Of a stretch of DNA of 64,000 nt, positions 1 through 12,548 are shown in pieces. Numbering within the stretch: position 1 is the stretch's first letter; each line of letters begins with the position of its first letter. The position numbers and the translations under genes are program-made. The stretch is from Hydnum rufescens UP504. Lineage: Eukaryota; Basidiomycota; Agaricomycetes; Cantharellales; Hydnaceae. Location: positions 60,983 through 124,982 of the forward strand of contig MU129038.1 of NCBI GenBank assembly GCA_014904985.1, written 5' to 3'. The notes beneath the pieces were generated by a model, which made no database searches, was not told the DNA's origin, and was given only the letters and a program-made list of their open reading frames with translations.

Positions 1-418
1 TAGTCCAGAGTAACAGCGGAAATCCTGAGATTATGTAATATGAATATGGAATACATGAAGGCTGACCTGTAGTCCAGAGTAACAGCAGAAATCCTGAGAG
101 ACCAAAGCTGGGGTCTCTGGACTTCACTCTCAGACTACTTATACATGATGACTATACTACGGGGGAGTGATCGCTAAACTGTGGGTGGTTACAAGGGGGA
201 CAGGAACAGGAACAGGAACTTGGCCAGGGGGCAAACCGGAAGCAATGGGAAATGAAAGGGAAATGAAACCAAGATAGGGTTGGATCGGAGTCAAACCAGA
301 AGCAAAGTGGACTTGGGTGAAGGAACTAAGTGGAGAACTGGACTGGAGGTGGGTGGACAAGGACCGGAGTGACCCGGAGTGGACCAGAGTGGACCAGAGT
401 AAGGGAAAAACCCTGACA
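1..418 (-). mobile_element. Partial LTR (family G3), antisense, cut by window edge
   Basis: Read on the minus strand it begins TGTCAGGGTT at 418 and matches, with scattered substitutions, the first part of the complete LTR at 37851-38519, including the runs of GTTCCT near 204-222 and the duplicated block around GGATTTC-GCTGTTACTC. It is therefore the same Ty3/gypsy LTR family in the opposite orientation. The other end lies beyond position 1, so I cannot say whether this is a solo LTR or one end of a full element. Confidence 0.85.
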
Positions 419-783
419 GGCCCCTGGGACCGGCTAACCTGATTTCTGTGGTTCAGGCAGGGGCCCCTGTGTGGGACTTCACATATCAAACCAAGCTCCA
501 ACTTATAGATCTCAACTAGGACTCTCTCCTGTACCACTGTAGTAGAACCAACTTCTATTATGAGGAGTATGTACAAACTATGGACACAGAGGAGTATTTA
601 TACACAGGAGTGGGATTAGAAAACTATAAGACATGATGTAGTTATACACAGGGGTGGAATTAGAAGAGTATAAGTTGTGAGATGAGGTCACTGGGACATT
701 AGAAGAGATTATGGTTATTTGAGTCTTGTGGAAAAAGAAGAGAAGTCCATAGATTGAGTTGATCAGTGGAGATATTGGAGAGA
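419..783. other. Non-coding stretch between LTR and YZ-A
   Basis: I see no convincing gene here; the open frames are short and low-complexity. There is a GGGGCCCC palindrome near 461-468, the same core that recurs in the subterminal regions of KDZ elements K1 and K2, so this may be the end region of the oldest (level-0) KDZ-type element. That last point is inference. Confidence 0.4.
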
Positions 784-3700
784 TCAAACTGAATGGGAGA
801 TAGTGACACAGAGCTGGTCATTGAGGTCAGATTGGTAGGATAGACAGGCACACCAGAATGTGTCACTGGGCACTGTGTTACTGAAGGTTGATGTTGATGG
901 TCTGTACAGGTTTGGATTAGAACCCAGACCCATTGTACTTAAGCCTAAATCGACACTGAGGCCTGAACCTGAACCATCAGAGTTCCAAACACCACCTGGA
1001 CCAACACCAGGGTGCATCGTGGCCACAGGATTTGAACTTGATGTCACCAAACGATCCAAATTCAAAGTCGCTGAAGGTTCCAAATTCAAAGCCATTGAAT
1101 GGTCCAAATTCAAAGTTCCCAAATAATTCAAACTCGAACTCACTGGAGGCTCCAATCTTGAACTTGCTGGAGGATCCAATCTTGACCCCACTGGAGGACC
1201 TGATCTTGCACTTGCTGGAGGATCCAATCTTGAACCCACTGGAGGACCCAATCTTGAACTCGCTGGAGGATCCAATCTTGAACCCACTGGAGGACCCAAT
1301 CTCAAAGTCACTGAATGACTTGAAGTCATGGGAGAATTTGATGCCAAAGCCATTGGGTTATCAGAGTCCAGAGAATCAGAGTCAGATTCATCAATGAAGG
1401 GCTTTGATTGAATGCAAGTAGACCTCACAATGCCCTTGGACTTGGCAGCAGAAGCTGGGGCTTTCTGAGATTTCTGCAAGGTCAGTTTGGGCTGCCTTGT
1501 TGAAGTTGTGGTTGACTTGGATCCAAAGTCTAGCCCTGCATCTTGGACACAGCGGACTGCATTACCATCCCTGTCAATGACCAATGGGACAGCAGTGTCA
1601 TCATCAGCATCATCCTTGCCCCATATTTCAAGCTTAATGGGGCAGCTATTCCCCTTTTGGAACTCAGAAACAAGGAATCTCCACTGTCCACCTTCCCAGC
1701 TCTTGTTGGTGTGGCTTGGATGTGGAGCAGGGCATTCTTCTTCAAGCAGCCACCCAATGAAGCGAATATGATGCTGGCAAAGCAATTTAAGTAATCGGAC
1801 CCAAGGAACAGAAACCAGAAACCAGGCATGGCCATTGGAGATGAACAAGTTCCTCAAATACTTTGAGGTTGTAGAGTAGGCTGAGTCTCTGGTCTTAAGT
1901 TCATGTTCTTGCCATACTTTTTCTGCCTCTTCATGCCACTTCAAAATTCCAGTAGCATCCAGCCGCTCATTCATGAGTTTAACAAACAGCTCCTCAAGAG
2001 ACTTCTTCAGATTAAACTGCTTCTTGGCAAGCTGTTGGATTTCTGAAGATCCAAAAAGGATGCATTCTGTGCATGGGCAGCATATGCATCAGGCCAAGAG
2101 CAAACAATGAATGCAACAACATGGGCATCAAGAGTGGCCATGTGCTGAATTTCACCCATGAGAAGCTTCTTTTTCTGATGGATGTATTTGGCAAGCTTGG
2201 TGCCACTTGTGACTTGGACATCCTTATCCACCTTCAATTGTTGGGCAAGTGATCGCAGGTCATCTAGCCATGCCTCTAGGCAATCGGCGTCCCCATTGAA
2301 CTGTTCTTTCTCCTTGGCATATTTGAGTCGAAGTCCACCTGGAGACACTAAAAAGTGGAAGGGGTTTATCAGCATCAACTAAACCATCACAATAAACACA
2401 GAGTACTAACATTTGGGAAGACCAGCAAGTTTCTGTTTTCGACTATATCCATTGAACAGATTAGGCAGCCACTTGGAGTGGAAAGAGTCACCAAGATTTG
2501 CCAGCCAGAGGACTTGATGCAGTGGGCAGTTATATTTTTTGGCCATTGCTCCCAAAGTGTGATGAAAGGCCTCAGTAACCCCATGCACTCCATCCACCAG
2601 TGCAGTAGGAAAGGGACCCCTATTGTACTGTGGTTGGTGAGGCTGGCCTTCTCTGTCACTGCTCAATCAGGTGTCATCAATGTTGTCATCATCTTCGATG
2701 TCACTAACACCCGCTTCAATATCTGAGCCCAGATCAGCATCTCATGACTCCACTTCATCCTCTGAAATTGCTTCCACTCCCTTGCCCTTGCCATAGGGGA
2801 CCTTGAAGGGTACACCAAGTTGTTTTCTTCAAGTGGACTTCAAAGTTGGCAAGGTGTGTGCATCAGTCGCTGGGAGTTGGATTGATGGCAACACTTGACC
2901 CTTGGGATGATGAATGGGCAGCACAGGAACTGGTGCAGAAGGGTGAGTGCTTGTTATAGTGGGATTCACGGAGGGGTGACTTCCTGACAATGGCAATATG
3001 GACGGTTGGGACTCTGGATTACTTAGGAGGAAGAAGTTAGATCATACAAGATGAACTGAAACCCAATCAAACATACCTTGACTTCTTAAGAGCCTTCACC
3101 AACTTCAGGATTTTGATCTCAAATTGCTCCAGCTTGAGACCGCAAGTGTTGGCAAAGAAGGCCAATCCTTCAATGATGCCAAGAGTGCCACATGGACCCC
3201 ACCTCATCTCTTTAGCAAGACAAGATACATTTATGCCTTGAAAGACATGATTAAGAGTGTGATCAACGAACTCACAGTCTTCACTGGGATCTGCCCCTTG
3301 GTCAGGGAGGGACCAGAGTAGGGTGTCGACCTGGGTAGCATCCCAGACATAGAGAAGATCCCCTGGGCATGCTTCTGGAATGCTAGTAGGCAGATTAAGT
3401 GCCAACATCTGTGCGTCATCAAGCAATTTGCGAGGGTCGCCAATTCATTGTGCTTCATCCAACAGCTGGTCAGGCATATCAGATTCTGGCATAGACCCTC
3501 CATCATCAGAGGAAATGTCCACAACTGAGGATGGTCTGACATGACTGCCAGATAGAAGCACTGTGGGTTCTTCATTGTACCCAAATGTTGAAGATGCACG
3601 TTCAGGTTCAGAGCTTTGGATGGGTAGGAGAGGAGGATTGTTGGGGTAGTCTACCTGACTGGAAGTAGGAGTTCCATTCAGAAGTGATGCTGATCTCCAA

Positions 3701-4059
3701 GACTCATGCTGATATTTGACTTCAGGGATTTTAGGGTGAGATTCAAGTTGGATATATGCCTGATTCTTAGGGGGTTGTGAGGGGGTTGATGTGATGACAT
3801 GAAACTTCTTGTTCCTCTGGTTGCCTCCAGGCAGACACGATTTTTCCTGCCATAGACATCATGTAAGAACAGGAGCAGGGATTCTAAGTAGAGGCATACA
3901 TACCATATTGGCAGTTTCATCATTGACTTCATCATTAGCTTCATCATCTACCTTGCACCTGCCAATATTGATCTGAGGATATGATGGTTCCTGAGATGTC
4001 ACATTCTGCTGTGAATAATAGGTGAGCTCAAACTTGCAAGACAAGAAATCAGGAGACAT
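784..4059 (-). pseudogene. YZ-A: KDZ-associated protein YZ, level-0 copy
   Basis: Function unknown. It is collinear with YZ-K2 (47574-50570). Reading from 4059: a first exon; an intron at 3847-3903 (GTATGT...GGCAG); a Ser/Pro-rich stretch; then a conserved block (3067-3426) with the motif GTLGI-EGLAFF, nearly identical in YZ-K2; an intron with donor at about 3074; an acidic region; a block with VTEAFHH (VTDMFHN in YZ-K2); an intron at 2348-2410 (GTTAGT...TTTTTAG) that restores frame exactly; a charged, probably coiled segment; and a C-terminal domain ending near the motif VIDRDGN (MIDHRGR in YZ-K2). The in-frame stops I found between 2666 and 3460 are all TGA. A one-base slip near 2060 separates the last two blocks. 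The C-terminal tail carries Pro/Ser repeats. It lies downstream of X-A on the same strand, as in K2. Family not recognised. Confidence 0.6.
1143..1310 (-). repeat. 24-bp coding tandem repeat in YZ-A tail
   Basis: About seven copies of a 24-bp unit beginning CTGGAGGATCCAATC on the plus strand. On the minus strand they encode an imperfect eight-residue repeat of the type SRLDPPAS / SRLGPPVG near the C-terminus of YZ-A. YZ-K2 does not have this repeat at the matching place, so it expanded in this copy. Confidence 0.7.
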
Positions 4060-4844
4060 ATGATTTTGGATGACTCCTGTGCACCTGAGGATGATGGTTC
4101 CTCAGATGGGTCATTGAAGGCTTTGCATTTGGGGACTCGCAGTTGTGATTTTTGGTATGTGACAACTTGGTGCATTGTGAAAACACCCTTCACAAATTTT
4201 CTGGCTGGGTTGTTGAAGAAATAGTTCTAAAACTCCCCAAGCTTGAAAATAACGTTTCAGGGTGATATTGGGCAACACTTCCAGTCAGAGACCCAGTGTA
4301 TGGTGAGATGGGGACAAGGAGAGTGTAATAGAATTGTAAAGAGAGTGAGCAATGTCTTGGTCTTGAGTTGGAGAAAAACAATGGTGAAGCAAATGCCACC
4401 CCCCACAGTAACAGTTCCCACTACTCTATCCAGGAGATTCAAGAAAATATTCAGGAATTTCCCAAGACCGAGCTGTCTGGAATGTGCTGGCTTGTGGTTC
4501 AGAGGTGCGACAAATTTAATATGACGGTCCCAAAGGAGAGTGGATGATACGCAAACGATCCACCTCTCCAGCTGAGATGCTCAAGAGATAACTCAGGAGC
4601 CTCTCAAGCAGAGTGGTTGGTGCATTTTTGGTGTGTAGTGAGAACATCTTGCTTGGTATTTGCCAATCTATTCAATGCCTCAATGGAATACTGATAAATG
4701 CCATTCCCATATGTAGATATACATACATCCATACATACATGCAGGATTAAAAAAAATGGAGGTGATGGGACAGGGTAGAAGAACAATGAGAGAATAGCAA
4801 AAATATTAATCATCACCCTCTGCTACAAATGACTTCATTGGGCT
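4060..4844. other. Intergenic stretch between X-A and YZ-A
   Basis: Only short overlapping open frames are present and none resembles YZ or X. Its place matches the 655-base gap between X and YZ in element K2, so I read it as the spacer and promoter region of YZ-A. A short ATACATAC run lies near 4724-4740. I see no gene. Confidence 0.4.
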
Positions 4845-7800
4845 TCAGAAAGAGGGTCGGTGCTGAACATGAAGAATCCCACTGGATGAACCATTCTTGG
4901 GACTCCATGGACCCAATGGCTTCATATGGCATTTGCGTGAGGGGTGAGAATACCTGACGGACGCATCTGCCAGAGCAGCCAAATCTTTTGCCTTCTGGGC
5001 AAGCTCATGAACCAAAATATTGTACAGTCCTCCAGTAACATAGAGAGGGACCCAGAATGGCACGATATTGTGGTTAAACTGATCCATGTGGGAATTCATG
5101 ATCATCACTAAATGTCGCCATACCACATGATCAACCTCATCCAGAGCTTCCAACAGCCACTTCATGCTTAAATCCACTCAATCCATAACCTGTGGTGGAG
5201 GATAATCACAATCATGTACAACTGGAGGATAGCGATAGAAGTCCAGGAAGCAATAGTGAATGTAATGCTGTAAGGAGGCGTCTGCACCAGGAGGCAGAGG
5301 AAAGGGGTGTAACTCCCATAGGTCACCAATCTCTCGATGGGGAGGTGCATGCTCCAGTAGGGTGGCAAGATCACTCGGGGATGTCTGGTATGAAAAGGAC
5401 ATCTCAACGTAATTGGGATCCAGCACATATCGAAATGAAAAAACGGCTTCATGCCGACTGACAGGCACTGAAACAGCCTGTTCAAATTCCCACAGCGAAT
5501 AATGACCTGAGACAAATTGCTCAAGAATGAGGTCCCGCCTCCACTGGGATTTAAAGGCCAGCAACACTTTTTGCTTCTTGCATGCCGGGCCTTTTGCTGT
5601 TTTGTTCTTACAAACATGAACCCCGAGAAGACCATCATGCCTCAGCAATTGGAAAATTGCCTTGATGTCTATGTTGGCAGTGACACCAAAGAATTCGATG
5701 TGATACCAATCGCCGACAACAACAAGTGGATTGAGGTCTTCCACTGTTTCCCCAGAAGGCTCAAGACCAACTTCATTTGTACCCCCTTGGTTGTCACAAG
5801 GCGAAAGTAGCGGAGTGATTGGCAATGCTGCTTGAAAGGGGGGATCCACTGGCATATGGTCCTGAGGAGGGGGTACAGCTTGCTGCACATCCTGCATTTT
5901 GGAATTGCCAGGGTCAGGGGGAGACACCACAGGACACACAGGTGTCTCCTGCTCTTGATGGTTGATTTCCATCTCTGGCCCATATTGCTGATTGGGGGGG
6001 GGAATGAGGAGGGGAATGGCGAGGAGGGGATCAGTGAGGGGATCAGCAAGGAGGGGATCAGTGAGGGGATCAGCGAGGAGGGGAACAGCAAGGGGAATGG
6101 CGAGGAGGGGATTGGTGAGAAGGGGAATAGCGAGAAGGGGAATGGCAAGAAGGGGAACTGCAAGAAGGGGAACGGAAGTGATGAGGAGAATGGAAGCGGG
6201 AAGGAGGCAAGCGACATGAGGGGGAACGAGAATGAGACCGACAGGAAGGGCGATGAGGAGATGCCGAATGACAGGGGGAGTAACATGAAGCATGGCAGTA
6301 ATCACCCTGAGAATATCGTTGTGAACCACACTCACAACTGGGTAAGTGACGGCCAGTATCTCGAGGTCGATTCTTCTTATGCGGCATGCTGGCCTTGGAT
6401 TTGAGCATGGCTGGGACCATCTCTGAAGCACATAAGTCTCCAGGGTGGTGTGGTACACCTTACGCTTGCTCTGAGCAGCCAGAACCATCGGACAGATGTG
6501 CTCATGGGCATCTGCATTTCCTGCCAATGCCAGACCCAGGTTGGCAGTGACCTGTGCCCACAGGGGATCTTCATTCTGGGCCTTCTCAATCTGGGCCACA
6601 ATGCATGCCTTTGCAGTGATCTCTGTGTCATTCAAACACAGCTCCTCATCATCTTCAACAGACAGATCAGAATCCAAATCATTCCACTCTGGAAGATTGG
6701 TTGTGGCATCGACCTGAGGGGTTAGATCCTCATGGTCTAGATTGGGGGGGGGGTAGGCTCTTCATCGAGATTGATCTCAGCATCAATAGCAACGAGTTCA
6801 CCTTTTCCTTCCAGTGGCGAGGTCCTATGAGATGGCAGTGGCACCACATGGCAAAGGGTGACTGATGAAGGACTGAGGAGATTAGCGAGTGTTGCAGCCA
6901 TAGCACTGTCCACTTTGTGAAGGCTGGCACCAAACAAACCGTTGAAGATGGACCATATAGACTGATTATTATTGGATATGAAGATCAGATACTGGATGTA
7001 CCAAGGTGATGGATGCTTGACCTCCGCTGCTCAAGACATCTTCCTAATTTCCACAAAATCCCCATGTGGCTCAGTACATTCAGCAACACATTGAGCGGCC
7101 TCCTGGGTCTCTGGGTTGGAAACAGAACTGAAGGAATCTAGAGGATGGACCTCCCTCTCCTCCAAAACCCAAAACCCATGCTAGGGAACACCGTGGCACT
7201 CCAACTCAGCAACTGGGACATCCACATTATCCACGATGAAGAAACAACCGATCAATGAGTGATTGACTCCAAAACAAGGCAGCTCCAAACCACAGACAAA
7301 GGCTATATGATCAAGGGTGCAATGCATGAGAAGTTGTGCGGTTGCAAGCATCTCTGCTTCAGTGTCCTCAATGGCCACAACCTCCTTAGTAATTGCATGC
7401 TTAGAGTAGGATGCCTGGGCAGCTTCCGGTAGTTCTCGATCCCTACTCTTGACCAGAAGCACCACCAAGTCAGAGTGGTGGTTGGGTCGGAAGAGTGACA
7501 TGTCGTTGAGGTCCAAAAGGAAAAACTGCACAGCCTCCAACCACCGGCAGTAACAGTCAAACACAAATATAAGCTTCCCATGCATTTCACTGATCCAGCA
7601 GTTATTGAGGTACCAATCGTGTGTGAGGCGAACTTTGCCAAATGGTAAGAACGGCGTGGTTCAGTGCTGGAGGAGATAGGGACAATGCGGGGCATTGCAA
7701 TTGTAAATGTGCCTCACACACAGCTTGTCAATGAATGACCAGGCCGAATGTGGTTGCTGCCAGGATCGAACATCACAGGGAGACTCAGGCCAATGTCTAT

Positions 7801-8020
7801 GCAGGGTTTCTCCAGGTAGCATGGAGTTAAGGCCAGAAAACAACAGGTTGAAAGGGGGACATGCTGGAATGGTGCCAGGGTTCTCCAACAGTCCCAATAG
7901 TTCCTCAGACATATCCTTCTCCCAAAGGGTATTGGTGTATTTGAGTACCCAGCCTTGGATACTGACAAAACGGTTGTCAGAGATAGGCCATTCACTGATG
8001 GCATCTTTGAAGACCAAGTT
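4845..8020 (-). pseudogene. X-A: KDZ-associated protein X, truncated by K1
   Basis: Function unknown. The 5' end is cut at 8020, where element K1 begins with its terminal repeat. Reading leftwards, the segment at 7660-7720 aligns with X-K2 (PHCPYLLQH against APYRPYIQR). The segment at 7181-7330 carries the family signature CFGVNHSLIG, against HLGIDESLIG in X-K2 and HFGVDDNLIR in X-K1. An acidic region follows, then a Ser/Pro/Arg/His-rich repeat block (6070-6420), and a C-terminal domain with GDWYHIEFF (GVWYVVECK in X-K2). Damage: TGA near 7660, TAG near 7180, TGA near 7035, a slip in the C/G run at about 6747, another frame change near 6400, and TGA at 5178. The SR-like block is read in a different frame from its flanks here, whereas in X-K2 all three lie in one frame. 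A lineage protein of unknown role is the safest description. Confidence 0.6.
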
Positions 8021-8062
8021 CAGGCTGGTCAGCCATATTTGATACCTATGATAGGTATCAAA
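8021..8062. repeat. K1 left terminal repeat with adjacent perfect palindrome
   Basis: Positions 8021-8035 match the K2 terminal repeat at 14 of 15 bases. Directly inside it, 8038-8049 and 8051-8062 are perfect 12-bp inverted arms (TTTGATACCTAT) around a single G. K2 has no such palindrome at the same place. It may be a transposase or host-protein binding site; that is inference. Confidence 0.7.
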
Positions 8063-8159
8063 TCTCGGGCACTATTTGGTACTTAAGTAGGTCTAATAGT
8101 GATGGGGTGCCATAGGGGTGCCAATCAATAATTCAATATTGGAGAATCATTGGAATCAG

Positions 8160-8290
8160 CCCCAATGGGGCTCCAATAGGGCATATGGGGCCCCATTATG
8201 GTTCAATGGGGCCCTATTATGGCCCCAAAATGAGCCTTCCTCACGGCTTCATCTTTTTGCATCACCCAAATGGGGCCCCATTATGCAACT
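8160..8290. repeat. K1 subterminal GGGGCCCC motif cluster
   Basis: The eight-base palindrome GGGGCCCC occurs at 8187-8194 and 8272-8279, the first in GGGGCCCCATTATG and the second in GGGGCCCCATTATGC; a one-off version with CTATTATGG lies around 8208-8220. K2 has TTGGGCCCAA copies in the same position relative to its end. The stretch 8063-8392 holds no gene. Confidence 0.6.
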
Positions 8291-8392
8291 TGAGAACATT
8301 TTGTTGGCCAGGCACAATAGTATATTGGGGGTATCTCCAGCATCTAAGTCTAAGGGGCTAACTAATAGTACATTTGTGACCAGTGTGCTAGG

Positions 8393-11300
8393 TTAATCCT
8401 CATGTCCCAGAACCAGATCAAGGGAGGTTAGGAATGTGAGGTCCTCTGCCTCAGGTCCTTCTTCCAACTCCCCATTTTCATCATCATCAGAACTTGCTTC
8501 TTCAGCCTCTTCTTCCCCAGGTGATAAAACTTCCTCAGCCTGGGCTCTACCTTGTCGGCAGACCCATGCCCTCTGTAATGGAGGCAGTTGGTCTGGAATG
8601 TTTCCCCAGTCCACCCACCCATCCCTACCAAGAAGTCCTGCTGTGTGATGTTTCCAGTTGTTGACCAGGTCATGCAAGTGATGTAACTCCATTAAGACAA
8701 AGAATTTGACATCTTCATCTGTCCACATCCCCAGAGTTGTTAGTTTACATTCAGTCAAGTTGGAAGGAACCCCTACCATTGCAAAAATCAAAGGCATGCT
8801 GGGTAGCAGCATACTGCTTTGTGAACCAGCAACATAGATTGGAGAGTTCAGCTTTGCAGCACCTAAGCTCCTCTTGGCAGTTTGCCAGCTCCTGGGCATG
8901 TCGGATGCCCTCACGGACTTCTTTGTCTGCAAGCCAAGCAGGGACCCTCCCATCTGGAAAATTTGCCATGTCCTCATGATGAGGCACTTGCCAAATATCT
9001 TCATCCACATCCAACTTATAAACAGATGATGAAATTTCTGGAGGGATATATGCATCCCTTGCAACATTCCCTTTTCCTCTAAGTTTCATCATCTGCTGTC
9101 GGATATCCTCATATCACTTCAGTGTTGCTTGAATCCAAGAGACTCGACCCTTCATTGCCTTCTCCACATGCTCCTTAGTCTTGTGATCCAGCTGGTGACT
9201 TGTGTCAGCATGCTCCAGCCCAACAAGCTCAAATTTACATGTGCAAAGCTTCATCAGGAGCTGGTCCCTCACAACCCGGACATTCAGCTGGAGGTTTATC
9301 CACTTGTTGGTCTTTAACCGCTCCAACTCCTTGTGGGACTTCTGATCCAAGAGATGAAGTTCCTGGGTCTTTCTTGAAATATTACTCTCAAGGCGCTGCA
9401 CACTAGCCTGTATCTCTGTAATATTCAACTGTAGCTCATCCTCCACTGCAATTGTCACATTATCAGTTGCAAGACCTGCAAGCTCGTCCATAAGTTCCTT
9501 CAGATGCACCCGGAGTGAGTCTGCAGACTGGGACATAGACAGGATGTGTTCTATTGCACGGGATCCCTTTGTCTTTGACTGGCGAGGGACTAGTCTGCTT
9601 TGAAAAGAGCACTGTTCCTTGAACTGGCCCAAGAGATACTGGACTGAGGCCCCATCCAGTTTCTCCTGAGCCTGAGCCTCACGTCCTACAGTGCGCGACA
9701 CATGATCACAGAGCCATTTCCCTGCACCCTCTTGCTTGAGCTCATCTATATGCTTGACTTGAAGATCAATTATGAAGAGATGGCGATGGTACTAGCAAGA
9801 GATTGACCATCAGTCTATCTCATCAACTTAGCTTAGCAAGTGAATGTACATACACCAGTGACCCTTAGACCAGGAATAAGTCATCTGAGCTCACTCCAGA
9901 ACCTCTCACACCCCTCACCATCAGACAGACCCCATTTTTCTGACTTCCGGGGGTGATACCACAGTTGGCAAGTCCATTGATGGCCATAAGCATGGAAAAC
10001 AGAGACACCAAACTCAATCCGTCCCATCCATTCAGGCATGATGTTCCACTTAAGGAGACTATGATGGATTTGACATGCAATATCATACAACAGCCTGACT
10101 GTCCAATCCTTAGGTAGATCTTTGAGGAGTGCCGAGATCAGAGCAAAGGCATAGAACTGTTTTTCACCAGCAGTATGCATATTGGCAATGTAGATTGGAC
10201 TATCATGCCGACATAGCATAGCCATTAGCCATGTGTCATCAAAGTGCTGAGTGGAAGCCTTGATGCGATCACCATCAGCTGCAATGAATGAGTCGCCACA
10301 GGTGTCAAGAACAGAATTTGGAATATTCATTCCTGGTTCAATGGAATCATCATCACATGGCCTGTTTCTATCATCCTCCACTGACTCATCTGCCTTTTGC
10401 TTCCTGCCTGCTCCAGCTGGACTCTTTGTTGGTTGAACCTCATTGATCCTGGCAGCCATATCATCAAGGTCTGCCTGCAGAAGCTCGACTGTCCTTGGAG
10501 AGAATATCTCTGGGTCCCAGGCACCTGTCTGACCCTCAAAGCCTTTTCTCTAGTCTTTGTCATGGTTGCATTTGAGTTGAAAGTTTGCATCTATGCAAAC
10601 AATGACAGTGGCCTGAAGATCAGCCGCATGCCTCCCTCCGAAGCAAAGAGCACAGCGTGATTGCAAGTATGTGCTTGGACACTCCAGGGCACCATCAACT
10701 TTAGTAGGCCCGGTGAAATTGTGTGCATTCAGATATACTCAAGCTGGGATTGAGGTTTTTTCATTGAGTGCAGGGGTAGGAGGGTGATCAGAGGACAGAG
10801 TGGAGTTCAATGATTCACGAAAAGAATTGATGATTTTTGTCATCTCTGCCTTCACCAGTCTAACAAGAACTTGATAGTGGGTGAGAGCATTGGCAAATCG
10901 TCCATGAAGGGAATCCCCAGTTGCAAATTCATGGCCACGAGCCTTTAGATATTTCGTAAGGGTTGCTGCCCAGGCTCATTCATTAGGTGCCATATTTACA
11001 AAGAGATCTGATACAAACTCCAACATATCCATGCTCACAGCCAAAGTCAGAGCCAATGGAGAGCATGGGAACAATCCCTGGCTCACAAGCTGGATTGCTG
11101 CAGGGCAATGAGAGCAAACAACCAAATCAATGTCCTCCAAATATTCCATATGCACACAAACAATCTTCAGTATGTGATGACGCTGCGAACACATACAGGG
11201 TTCTATGGAATCAACCTGGGCCCCAGTGTTCCATTCTCTTTGAAACCTCATAAAAGGACGAATCAGTGACGGGAGGACATCGTCACCCCACCAACGAGCC

Positions 11301-11587
11301 TGTGCGTGTTTCCGCCATGCATGATGAGATAGTTTGTCTTGGACAACACATACATTGGCCTCAGGTGCCATTTCCAGCTCGAAATTGATGTCTAAGTGGT
11401 GGGATTCGATAAATGTTGATTGCTCAGTCACTTCGACGGCAGGAAGATTGGATGTTTGCTGGTTTGACAGTGTAGTAATTACTCCATTTGGCCCTGAGCC
11501 TACAACTTCAGCGATTGGATATTTGGAATGCCATCGTTTGGGATGAAGAGTAGATGAAGAAGAATTGGCAGAGATCTGGGAAGACAA
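8393..11587 (-). pseudogene. KDZ-A: KDZ transposase with CxC1 cysteine cluster
   Basis: DNA transposase of the Kyakuja-Dileera-Zisupton superfamily; would cut and paste K1. From 11587: Ser-rich start; CxC1-like cluster (CMC...CSHC...GLFPCSP, about 11000-11220); a variable linker; the catalytic core at 9881-10459 with ADGDRIKAS, LYDIACQ, HAYGHQW-CQLWYHPRK and GLSDGEGCERFWSELR; a long coiled-coil region (9114-9701); and an acidic C-terminus. Two introns are visible: 9792-9853, and 8719-8776, which contains a CTAAC branch site and restores frame exactly. Broken by TGA at 10976, about 10738, 9881 and 9114 and by TAG at about 10552 (CAG in KDZ-B). The start was chosen because KDZ-B begins with the same MS...YP-AEVV pattern. 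It lies next to the K1 left end and diverges from the GRF gene. Confidence 0.9.
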
Positions 11588-11773
11588 TGCAGAGGGAGTA
11601 GAACTTGTTCATTGACGAATCAATCATTTTACAGTCAAGTTCATTTTGGATTACTGGCACAATTCCGGGCAGTGAAGCATGAGTAGAATGGGACACAAAT
11701 AGGTGGGCCGTGGTGCAGAACCTTCGTTAGTGCTGGCAAACACAGGGTGTTAAAAAGTGTAGACAACACACAA

Positions 11774-12394
11774 CATGGGCAGGCCATGATCAGTGAGTTG
11801 GGATTGGAGTAAGAGCACAGAACAAGGAGTGCCCAATGCAGGCAGACTGCAATCAGCAAGTTGGTTTGGGGTAAGAACACAGAGGAGGGTGCCCAATGCA
11901 GGCAGACTGTGATCAGCAAGTTGGTTTGGGGTAAGAACACAGAGAGAGGAGGGTGCCCAACGCAGGCAGGCCACGATCAGCAAGTTGGTTCAGAGTAAGA
12001 ACACAGAGGGAGGAGGGTGCCCAACACAGGCAGACTGCGATCAGCAAGTTGGTTTGGAGTAGGAACACAGAGGGAGGGTGCCCAACGCAGGCAGGCCGCA
12101 ATCAGCAAGTTGGTTTGGAGCAAGAACACAGAACAAGGAGGGTCCCCAAAGCAGACAGGCTACAATCAGTGAGTTGGTTTGGAGTGAGAGCACAGAACAA
12201 GGATGGTGCCCAATGCAGGCAGGCCGTGATCAGCACACTGGTTTGGAGTAAGAACACAGAACAAGGTGAGTGCCCAACACAGGCAGGCTGTGATCAGCAA
12301 GTTGATTTGGAGTAAGAAGGCAGAATGAGAACTTTGAGAAGGGTGCCCAACACAGGCAGACTGCAATCAGCGAGTTGATTTGGAGTGAGAATGC
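11774..12394. repeat. Minisatellite 1 in K1, about 10 units of 60-76 bp
   Basis: Direct repeats of a unit containing CAGGCAGACTGCGATCAGC followed by AAGTTGGTTTGGAGTAAGAA and CACAGA. Units vary in the spacer, so open frames run through the array by chance. It lies between the divergent KDZ-A and GRF genes. The same unit recurs at 14752-14942 and 57511-57744. Confidence 0.85.
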
Positions 12395-12548
12395 AGATGC
12401 GTAGTGTTGATTTGTAATTTGGATCCATCACCGTGTTCGACTCGGAGGTCACCGAACTCTCTTTGTTCTCACCTCAGTTGAGTCGATAGTACTACCTGGC
12501 CTGCCTGAGTTGTGCCATCAACCGAATGAGTCCATTGTACAAACTGAA

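Noticed and set aside
5669..6404. Long frames on both strands over the X-A repeat
   Set aside because: Low-complexity GGGGA-type repeat leaves several frames open; only the minus-strand frames align with X.
11953..12315. 120-residue plus-strand open frame of repeated residues
   Set aside because: It lies wholly in minisatellite 1 and simply follows the repeat; the unit length varies and other frames are also open.
11774..12394. Possible CRISPR-like array
   Set aside because: Units are 60-76 bp with no conserved-repeat/unique-spacer pattern, and the genome is a fungus; this is a minisatellite.
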